5,196 nucleotides of DNA from Bacteroidales bacterium (GTDB taxonomy: Bacteria > Bacteroidota > Bacteroidia > Bacteroidales > P3). The position numbers and the translations under genes are program-made. Positions 5,145 through 5,196 of the stretch are shown here, piece after piece (within the stretch, counting starts at the first letter, position 1; every line of letters starts with the position of its first letter). The notes below the pieces were generated by a model. It was not told the origin of the DNA. It did not search any database and saw nothing but the letters and a program-made list of their open reading frames with translations. Where the stretch lies: NCBI GenBank assembly GCA_031286005.1, contig JAITVC010000049.1:1-5196 (forward strand). Direction: 5' to 3'.

Positions 5145-5196
5145 GTTAATTTTTTTGTAGGGGTGATGCATGCATCACCCCTACAAAAAAATTAAC
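5145..5196. repeat. Perfect 52-bp palindrome at the window end
   Basis: Bases 5145-5170 and 5171-5196 are exact reverse complements with no central spacer. The arms contain GTTAA, a run of seven T, then GTAGGGGTGATGCA, and the centre is ATGCATGCAT. In RNA the U run lies before the stem and A's follow, so it is not a standard intrinsic terminator. The G4-rich core resembles GTAGGGG...CCCCTAC dispersed palindromes recalled from many bacterial genomes. The palindrome edge coincides with the end of the sequence, as expected if an assembly stopped at a multicopy repeat, or if the end is a fold-back artefact. Confidence 0.9.

Noticed and set aside
5145..5196. Terminal palindrome as an intrinsic terminator for the DUF2442 gene
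   Set aside because: In the RNA the U run precedes the stem and an A run follows, so the required U tract after the hairpin is absent.

Overview
The window looks like a Bacteroidota chromosome segment, most likely from an uncultured Bacteroidales. The evidence is the TAnnTTTG-type -7 promoter elements (903-910, 2640-2647, 4546-4553), A-rich leaders in place of strong Shine-Dalgarno sites, lipoproteins with a short hydrophobic signal followed by C-K-K, and gene families typical of that phylum (DUF3332, membrane-bound TPR-AraC regulators, FISUMP-domain lipoproteins). All six genes are on the + strand, but several terminators and promoters divide them into separate units.

Layout. (1) 2-526: 3' part of a DUF3332 lipoprotein gene whose start lies just outside the window, closed by a strong intrinsic terminator (556-592). 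(2) 593-902: a noncoding stretch of about 310 bp with G-rich words, a three-copy 11-bp tandem repeat and inverted repeats, ending in a promoter. (3) 934-2541: a one-component regulator with signal peptide, TPR-like helices, one membrane helix and an AraC DNA-binding domain, followed by a 34-bp near-palindrome that probably terminates it. (4) 2704-3600 and 3722-4450: two paralogous secreted lipoproteins with a C-terminal FISUMP domain. The first also carries a BIG2 Ig-like domain. They are separated by a 121-bp gap containing a double-hairpin element and are closed by an intrinsic terminator (4471-4497). (5) 4568-4825 and 4830-5084: a tightly coupled DUF4160-DUF2442 pair with its own well-formed promoter, resembling a small toxin-antitoxin-like module. 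(6) 5145-5196: a perfect 52-bp palindrome that runs exactly to the end of the window.

Working together. The regulator sits directly upstream of the two surface lipoproteins and could control them, but the terminator and promoter between them show only adjacency, not regulation. The DUF4160-DUF2442 pair is transcriptionally independent. Nothing here amounts to a clearly new system. The most worthwhile targets are the terminal palindrome, the DUF4160-DUF2442 pair and the diverging FISUMP duplication.
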